The notes beneath the pieces are model-generated. The model was not told where the DNA came from, made no database searches, and saw nothing but the letters and a program-made list of their open reading frames with translations. Shown here piece by piece: positions 21,910-26,962 of a DNA stretch of 26,962 bases (position 1 is the stretch's first letter; each line of letters opens with the position of its first letter). The stretch comes from JBQCHF01 sp051954955 (GTDB lineage Bacteria > Actinomycetota > Actinomycetes > Motilibacterales > Motilibacteraceae). The position numbers and the translations under genes are program-made. Location of the stretch: assembly GCA_051954955.1 (NCBI GenBank), contig JBQCHF010000193.1:1-26962 (forward strand), read 5' to 3'.

Positions 21910-24383
21910 TGCGCGTCCCCCTGTCCTGGCTGCGCGAGCTCGTCGCGGTCCCGGCCGACCAGACCGGCCGCGACGTCGCCGCCCGGCTGGTGCGCGCCGG
22001 GCTCGAGGTCGAGACGGTCGAGCGGGTCGGCGACGTCGACGGCCCGCTGGTCGTCGGCCGGGTGCTGTCGTTGCAGCCCGAGCCGCAGAAGAACGGCAAG
22101 ACCATCAACTGGTGCCAGGTCGACGTCGGCGAGGGCGAACCGCGCGGGATCGTCTGCGGCGCGCACAACTTCGTCGAGGGTGACCTGGTCGTGGTGGCGC
22201 TGCCCGGCACCACGCTGCCCGGCGGCTTCACCATCTCCGCGCGCAAGACCTACGGCCACGTGTCCGACGGGATGATCTGCTCGGTGGCCGAGCTCGGCAT
22301 CGGTGAGGACCACTCCGGCATCCTCGTGCTCCCGCCGGACTCGCCGGTGGGCGAGGACGCCAAGGCGCTGCTGGGCATGGGCGACGAGGTCCTCGACATC
22401 GCCGTCACCCCCGACCGCGGCTACGCGCTGTCCATGCGCGGCGTGGCGCGGGAGGCCGCGACCGCCTACGGTCTGCCGTTCGCCGACCCCGCCTCCCGTG
22501 AGATCCCGTCCGCCGACGCCGCCTCGTGGCCGGTCCGGGTGGACGACGCGTCCGGCTGCGACCGGTTCGTCTCAGTGCAGGTGCACGGGTTCGCCCCCGC
22601 TGCGCCCTCGCCGGACTGGCTGGCCCGTCGGGTCCGGATGGCCGGCATGCGCTCGATCAGCCTGGCCGTCGACGTCACCAACTACGTCATGCTCGAGCTG
22701 GGCCAGCCGTTGCACGCCTACGACGCCACTGCGCTGCAGGGGCAGATCGTCGTGCGCCGCGCACAGCCGGGGGAGACCCTGGAGACCCTCGACGGCGTCA
22801 AGCGCACGCTCGACCCGGAGGACCTGCTCATCACCGACGACCGGGGCCCGATCGGCCTGGCCGGCGTGATGGGCGGCGCGAGCACCGAGATCTCCGACAG
22901 CACGTCGGAGATCGTGCTGGAGGCCGCTCACTTCCACCCGGTCTCCATCGCCCGCACCGCGCGCCGGCACAAGCTGCCCAGCGAGGCCTCCCGCCGGTTC
23001 GAACGCGGGGTGGACCCGCAGGTGGCGCTGGCCGCCGCCTACCGCGCGGCCGAGCTGCTGGCCGAGCTCGGTGGTGGCCGCGTGGGCGAGGGGCGGACCG
23101 ACGTCGGGACCCCGCACGTGTCCCCGACCATCGAGATCGGGGCCGAGCTGCCCTCGCTGGTGGTCGGGCGCGACTACCCGAAGGACGAGGTAGTCGCGCT
23201 GCTCGAGCAGGTCGGCTGCACCGTGGCGGTCTCCGACGAGCTGCTCACCGTCACCCCGCCGTCCTGGCGCCCGGACCTCACTGACCCCTACGACCTGGTC
23301 GAGGAGGTCGCCCGGCTGCAGGGCTACGACGAGATCCCCTCGCGCCTGCCGGTGGCCCCGGCCGGGCGCGGGCTCACCACGTCGCAGCGGCTCCGACGTC
23401 GCGTCGGACGCGCGCTCGCGGCTGCCGGCTACGTCGAGGCGCCGTCCTACCCGTTCGTCGGGCCCGCCGACCTCGACGCGCTGGCGCTGCCGGCGGACGA
23501 TGCGCGGCGCGACGTGCTCACGCTGGTCAACCCGCTCAGCGACGAGGAGCCGTCGCTGCGCACCACCCTGCTGCCCGGGCTGCTCGTGGCTCTCCGACGC
23601 AACGTCGGACGTGGGCAGGCCGACGTCGCCGTCTTCGAGGTGGGGCAGGTGTTCCTGCGCCGCGAAGGGCAGGTCGCTGCCGCACCGACGCTGGGCGTGG
23701 ACCGTCGGCCCACCGACGAGGAGCTGGCGGCGCAGGAGGCTGCGCTTCCGGCCCAGCCGCGCCACCTCGCCGTCGCCCTGGTGGGGGAGCGCGAGCCGCG
23801 CGGCTGGTGGGGCGAGGGACGGGCCGCCTCCTGGGCCGACGCGGTGCAGGCGGCACGCACCGCCGCGTCGGCGGCCGGCGTGGAGCTGACCGTCCGCAAG
23901 GGCGAGCTCGCCCCGTGGCATCCGGGCCGCTGCGCCGAGCTGCTGGTCGGCGACGTCGTCGTCGGGCACGCCGGCGAGCTGCACCCCCGCGTGGTGCAGG
24001 CGCTCAGCCTGCCGCCTCGGACCGCAGCCGCGGAGCTCGACCTCGACGCGGTGCTCACCGCAGCGGGCGCGGTGGTCGCCGCCCCGTCGGTCTCCACCTA
24101 CCCGGTCGCCACCCAGGACGTGGCGCTGGTCGTCGACGCCTCCGTGCCTGCGGCCGACGTCGAGGCGGCGCTGCGCGAGGGGGCCGGCGAGCTGCTCGAG
24201 AGCCTGCGCCTGTTCGACGTCTACACCGGCGCGCAGGTGGGCGAGGGCAAGCGCAGTCTCGCCTTCGCGCTGCGCTTCCGGGCACCGGACCGCACCCTCA
24301 CCGTCGAGGAGGCCACCGCGGCCCGCGACGCCGCGGTCGCCGAGGCGGCGCGGCGCACCGGCGCGGTGCTGCGCGGCGCATGA
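21909..24383 (+). CDS. pheT: Phenylalanyl-tRNA synthetase beta subunit
   Basis: An 824-residue protein of normal length. It begins MRVPLSWLRELVAV. The N-terminal EMAP-like tRNA-binding region (about 40-155) includes GRVLSLQPEPQKNGKTINWCQVDVGEG and IVCGAHNF. A B3/B4 editing region follows (SISLAVDVTNYVMLELGQPLHAYDATAL; IGLAGVMGG), then the B5 domain and the synthetase-like core (LVEEVARLQGYDEIPSRLP; VNPLSDEEPSLRTTLLPGLL). The C-terminal anticodon-binding FDX-ACB domain includes STYPVATQDVALVVDASVPAADVEAAL and FALRFRAPDRTLTVEEATAARD. The ATG overlaps the pheS stop, and its own stop overlaps the SDR ATG. Confidence 0.97.
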   Translation: MRVPLSWLRELVAVPADQTGRDVAARLVRAGLEVETVERVGDVDGPLVVGRVLSLQPEPQKNGKTINWCQVDVGEGEPRGIVCGAHNFVEGDLVVVALPGTTLPGGFTISARKTYGHVSDGMICSVAELGIGEDHSGILVLPPDSPVGEDAKALLGMGDEVLDIAVTPDRGYALSMRGVAREAATAYGLPFADPASREIPSADAASWPVRVDDASGCDRFVSVQVHGFAPAAPSPDWLARRVRMAGMRSISLAVDVTNYVMLELGQPLHAYDATALQGQIVVRRAQPGETLETLDGVKRTLDPEDLLITDDRGPIGLAGVMGGASTEISDSTSEIVLEAAHFHPVSIARTARRHKLPSEASRRFERGVDPQVALAAAYRAAELLAELGGGRVGEGRTDVGTPHVSPTIEIGAELPSLVVGRDYPKDEVVALLEQVGCTVAVSDELLTVTPPSWRPDLTDPYDLVEEVARLQGYDEIPSRLPVAPAGRGLTTSQRLRRRVGRALAAAGYVEAPSYPFVGPADLDALALPADDARRDVLTLVNPLSDEEPSLRTTLLPGLLVALRRNVGRGQADVAVFEVGQVFLRREGQVAAAPTLGVDRRPTDEELAAQEAALPAQPRHLAVALVGEREPRGWWGEGRAASWADAVQAARTAASAAGVELTVRKGELAPWHPGRCAELLVGDVVVGHAGELHPRVVQALSLPPRTAAAELDLDAVLTAAGAVVAAPSVSTYPVATQDVALVVDASVPAADVEAALREGAGELLESLRLFDVYTGAQVGEGKRSLAFALRFRAPDRTLTVEEATAARDAAVAEAARRTGAVLRGA

Positions 24384-25204
24384 GCGATCCCAGCCTCGAC
24401 GGCGTCGCGCTGGTCACCGGCGCGTCCGGCGGGATCGGCCGCTCGATCGCGGTGGCGCTGGCCGGCGCCGGGATGAGCGTGGCGCTGCTCGGGCGCGACC
24501 GGACCCGGCTCGACGCCGCGCTTCACGAGGCCGTCGCCGCGGGGGGCCGTGCGATGGCCGCGTCCTGCGACGTCGCCGACTGGCAGCAGGTGCAGGAGGC
24601 GGTGGCGCTGGTCGAGCGCGAGCTCGGCCCGGTCGACCTGCTGGTCAACGCCGCCGGCCGGATCGAGCGCGACGACGTCCCGGTGTGGGAGGCCGACTCG
24701 GGGGAGTGGTGGGAGGTCGTCGAGGCCAACGTGCGCGGCTCGTTCCACCTGGTCCGCGCGGTGGTGCCCGACATGGTGGCGCGCGGCAGCGGCCGGGTCG
24801 TCGACCTCAGCTCGGGCATCGGCGCCCGCGACAGCGCCGGCTACACCGCCTACGCCGCCAGCAAGGCCGCGCTGTTCCGGCTCTCCGGCGGTCTGGCCCT
24901 GGCCGGCGCCGAGCACGGCGTCCGCGCCTTCGAGCTCGCCCCCGGACGGGTGCGCAGCGCGATGACCGCGGGCATGCCCATGCACGCCGACAAGCCCGAG
25001 GACTACTGGACTCCGGTCGAGCGCACCACCGACCTGGTGCTCGCCATCGCGGCCGGCCGCCTGGACGTCCTGTCCGGCCGCTTCCTGCGCGCCGACGTCG
25101 ACGACGTCGACACCCTGCGCGCCTGGGCCGACTGGATCGCCCAGTCCGGCACCCGCACCCTCGCGGTCCGGCCCTACGGCAGCGACGACCCGCTGACCCC
25201 GTGA
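24380..25204 (+). CDS. Short-chain dehydrogenase/reductase
   Basis: A 274-residue classical SDR. NAD(P) binding motif TGASGGIG (13-20), NAAG (90-93), catalytic Ser145 (DLSSG), Tyr158 and Lys162 (YAASK). The Arg38-containing GRDR after the second strand hints at NADP preference. It is coupled to pheT by ATGA overlap, unusual because argC is the common gene in this place in many actinobacteria. Its stop codon lies in the left arm of a hairpin. Substrate unknown. Confidence 0.9.
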   Translation: MSDPSLDGVALVTGASGGIGRSIAVALAGAGMSVALLGRDRTRLDAALHEAVAAGGRAMAASCDVADWQQVQEAVALVERELGPVDLLVNAAGRIERDDVPVWEADSGEWWEVVEANVRGSFHLVRAVVPDMVARGSGRVVDLSSGIGARDSAGYTAYAASKAALFRLSGGLALAGAEHGVRAFELAPGRVRSAMTAGMPMHADKPEDYWTPVERTTDLVLAIAAGRLDVLSGRFLRADVDDVDTLRAWADWIAQSGTRTLAVRPYGSDDPLTP

Positions 25205-25252
25205 TCGTGAAGGGTTGATGGCGAAATCGTGCCAGCAACTCTTCGTGATCAC
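25201..25252. terminator. Bidirectional hairpin between convergent SDR and HNH genes
   Basis: GTGATCGTGAAGGGTTG (25201-25217) pairs with CAACTCTTCGTGATCAC (25236-25252), 14 of 17 exact. Inside, TGGC (25219-25222) pairs with GCCA (25231-25234). The SDR stop codon lies in the left arm. The position between two converging stops fits termination. There is no T-run. Confidence 0.75.
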
Positions 25253-25268
25253 GGATTTGATGGCTCGG

Positions 25269-26801
25269 TCAGCGGGTGCGGACCCAGGCCCTCGTCGGGT
25301 CGATCCAGGCGGGTGCGCGCCACTCGGTGCCACCGGCCTCGGTGGCTCTGAGGTCCCAGCCCTCGTCGTGGACGAGGTGGTGGTGCCACAGGCACAGCAG
25401 TCGCATCTGGTCCAGGTTGGTTCGCCCGCCGAGGGTCCAGGGGGTGAGGTGGTGGGCTTGGGACCAGTCCGGCGGGCGATCACAACCGGGTCCGACGCAG
25501 CCCTTGTCCCTCAACGCCATGAGTCGTCGCTGGTCTGGTGTGGCGAGGCGTTTGGCTCGGCCGACGTCGATCGCTCTGCCCTCGCCGTCCAGGACGACCG
25601 GGATGATCCTTGCCTCGCAGGCCAGCCGTCGGGCCTCGCTGACGCTGATGCGCTGGCCGGTCGCCGTGGTGGACAGGATCTGCGCGGCCCGGTCGGCGCC
25701 GGGCATCGGCTCGCCGGTCTCGGCGGCCCGCAGGTCCTCGAAGGTGAGCGCGATGAGGAGCCCGTCGCGGGACGGGGCGGCGACCCGGCCGCGGAAGGTC
25801 TCGGGAACCGCAGGAAGGCCGGCCAGGTCGAGGGCTTGCGGGGCGGCGGGTTGCCCGGTGACCCGGTCCGCGCCGTCGGCGCCGACGTCCATGTCCACGT
25901 CCACGTCGGCGTCGTTGTCCGGGCCGTCAGCCTGCTTATTCGGCAGGTTGCGCCCGGCGAACGTGACGACTTCGAGTAGCGCATCTAGGGCCCGCTGCTG
26001 CGAGGAGCGGGGGTCGGGCAGCTCGGCCGTCCCGAGAGGAGCGGACAGCGGCTCGATCACCGCCAGGATCGAGGCTTTCATCTCCGCGGTGATCAACGCG
26101 GTGAGCTCGGTCAGCGCCCCGTCGGTGCGGGCGTGCGGGCGCAGGCTCAGCCCGCACAGGTCCCGCAGCCGGGCCGGGTCCGCCGTCGGCCGGTCGGCCG
26201 GCGCGGGGGCGAGGTCCTCGCGCAGCCGCTTGCCCAGCACCGCCAGGTCCTCCGGGGAGAGGATCCGGGCCGCGTGCACCAGCTCGTGCTCGGCGACGTC
26301 GAGGACCTTGCGACTCGCGCCGTCGTAGCGGGAGAGCTCCTCGAGGATCAGGCTGATCCGGCGGACGTGCTCCACCGACAGCAGCCCGCTGGCCATCCCT
26401 GCCGCCCGCGGGCACGGGACGTCCAGTTCCGGTTCGGTGAGCGAGCGGGCGGCGTCGGTGGCGTGCAGCAGCCGGGCCTGCTTCATCAGCATCCCGGCCC
26501 GCCCACCGTCCAGCCGCAGAGCGGCGGCCAGCCACTGCTCGGTCTTGCGCATCCCCGCCAGGCCCTGCGCCACCCCGCGCCGCTCGCACTCGTTCAGCAG
26601 GCACAGCAGCACCAGCATCAGCTGGTTGAGCACCACACCCATCAGCTGAACCAGGGCGGCGAGCTCCCTGGGCTGCGCCTCCGAGCAGTCCACCCGCCCC
26701 GCACCCGGCGCTACCAGCGCCTCGACCGAGTCAGCCAAGTGCAGCAGCCCGACCGCCAGCGGGGAGGACCCCACTGCGCCCCGGTCGAAGCTGACTGACA
26801 T
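25269..26801 (-). CDS. DUF222 and HNH endonuclease domain protein
   Basis: A 510-residue protein of the large actinobacterial DUF222-HNH family. The N-terminal DUF222 part (about 20-290) is mainly helical. A low-complexity Asp-rich stretch (DNDADVDVDMDVGAD) separates it from the rest. The C-terminal HNH region starts near residue 435 with CVGPGCDRPPDWSQAHHLTPW, GGRTNLDQMRLLCLWHHHLVHDEGW, carrying the expected Cys and His ligands. The ATG at 26801 is chosen because TATGAT lies 6 nt upstream; a GTG at 26822 would overlap that element. Members are common, often multi-copy, and of unclear role. Confidence 0.9.
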   Translation of the reverse strand: MSVSFDRGAVGSSPLAVGLLHLADSVEALVAPGAGRVDCSEAQPRELAALVQLMGVVLNQLMLVLLCLLNECERRGVAQGLAGMRKTEQWLAAALRLDGGRAGMLMKQARLLHATDAARSLTEPELDVPCPRAAGMASGLLSVEHVRRISLILEELSRYDGASRKVLDVAEHELVHAARILSPEDLAVLGKRLREDLAPAPADRPTADPARLRDLCGLSLRPHARTDGALTELTALITAEMKASILAVIEPLSAPLGTAELPDPRSSQQRALDALLEVVTFAGRNLPNKQADGPDNDADVDVDMDVGADGADRVTGQPAAPQALDLAGLPAVPETFRGRVAAPSRDGLLIALTFEDLRAAETGEPMPGADRAAQILSTTATGQRISVSEARRLACEARIIPVVLDGEGRAIDVGRAKRLATPDQRRLMALRDKGCVGPGCDRPPDWSQAHHLTPWTLGGRTNLDQMRLLCLWHHHLVHDEGWDLRATEAGGTEWRAPAWIDPTRAWVRTR

Positions 26802-26807
26802 GCACCT

Positions 26808-26813
26808 ATCATA
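26808..26813 (-). promoter_or_regulatory. Leaderless -10 of the DUF222/HNH gene
   Basis: TATGAT on the minus strand, followed by 6 nt and ATG 26801. It is the best -10 consensus match in the window. Confidence 0.7.
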
Positions 26814-26849
26814 CCCGAACACGTGTCCTGCATCTCTGCTTGAGTGCAG

Positions 26850-26855
26850 TACTGT
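26850..26855 (+). promoter_or_regulatory. Putative leaderless -10 of the transposase gene
   Basis: TACTGT followed by 6 nt and GTG 26862. A CTGCA/TGCAG inverted repeat (26828-26849) lies just upstream, between the two divergent genes. Confidence 0.45.
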
Positions 26856-26861
26856 GGATTC

Positions 26862-26962
26862 GTGATTGAGTCGGATCGTCCTGTGGGCGGAGTTGATTAC
26901 CCGCGTACGTACCAGGAGTTCCAGGAGTGGTTCCCTGACAACGCCGCCTGCGTTGAGTACCT
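26862..26962 (+). CDS. IS1595-like transposase, N-terminal fragment cut by the window edge
   Basis: 33 codons are visible from GTG 26862: DYPRTYQEFQEWFPDNAACVEYL resembles the N-terminal stretch before the zinc ribbon of IS1595-family transposases, where a conserved (F)P-x-(D/E)xAC-xxYL pattern precedes the RWPDGFxCPxC motif. That motif would lie just beyond the window. No terminal inverted repeat or target duplication was identified in the 60 bp upstream. The family call is likely but rests on a short segment. Confidence 0.65.
   Translation, partial: MIESDRPVGGVDYPRTYQEFQEWFPDNAACVEY

Noticed and set aside
23393..23611. Two similar TCCGACG...CGTCGGACG segments in pheT as a repeat element
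   Set aside because: Both encode similar Arg/Val/Gly stretches (RRRVGR and RRNVGR) in conserved PheT sequence, so coding constraint explains them.

Overview
The window is about 27 kb of very high GC DNA. Several features point to an actinobacterium: a strongly GC-biased third codon position, many GTG starts, leaderless-type promoters, the infC-rpmI-rplT-TrmH-histidine kinase-pheS-pheT block, and a DUF222/HNH nuclease. The overall look fits the Geodermatophilaceae or a close relative (inference; the sequence alone cannot fix the genus). I see no tRNA, rRNA or CRISPR array.

Left part (1-12,192), accessory metabolism. A cut-off minus-strand ORF sits at the left edge, followed by about 500 bp without a convincing gene. 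Then come overlapping hyuA and hyuB (ATP-dependent hydantoinase / acetone-carboxylase-like pair), two tandem paralogous exported CAP/SCP-domain proteins, and a minus-strand uridine-kinase-like P-loop protein. A plus-strand run follows: a class III CoA-transferase, a fused AccD-AccA type carboxyltransferase, a carbamate kinase and a barbiturase/cyanuric-acid-hydrolase family amidohydrolase. HyuAB, the ring-opening amidohydrolase and carbamate kinase suggest catabolism of a cyclic ureide or imide. The CoA-transferase and carboxyltransferase could handle a malonate-like product. This pathway is inference, but it is the most promising candidate for an undescribed system here.

Middle part (12,289-24,383), housekeeping. 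An SseB-family protein, an MBL-fold hydrolase and a DUF1844 protein (minus strand) precede infC, rpmI, rplT and a SpoU/TrmH methyltransferase. An ArsR-like regulator with a translationally coupled MFS exporter follows, then an orphan PAS-type histidine kinase and pheS-pheT. infC starts at a non-canonical ATC codon and has a long leader ending in a terminator-like hairpin. The ArsR/MFS pair looks like an insertion into an otherwise conserved block. It is preceded by an 8-bp tandem array on the end of the methyltransferase gene and by a large regulator-type palindrome.

Right part (24,380-26,962). An SDR oxidoreductase is coupled to pheT. A strong hairpin separates it from a convergent DUF222/HNH protein. 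The 5' end of an IS1595-like transposase gene is cut off by the right edge.

A recurring feature is a TANNNT-like -10 element placed 6-8 nt before the start codon. It is seen at ten genes on both strands and implies widespread leaderless transcription. The intergenic regions also hold unusually long, near-perfect inverted repeats (12,165; 20,550; 20,711; 25,201).
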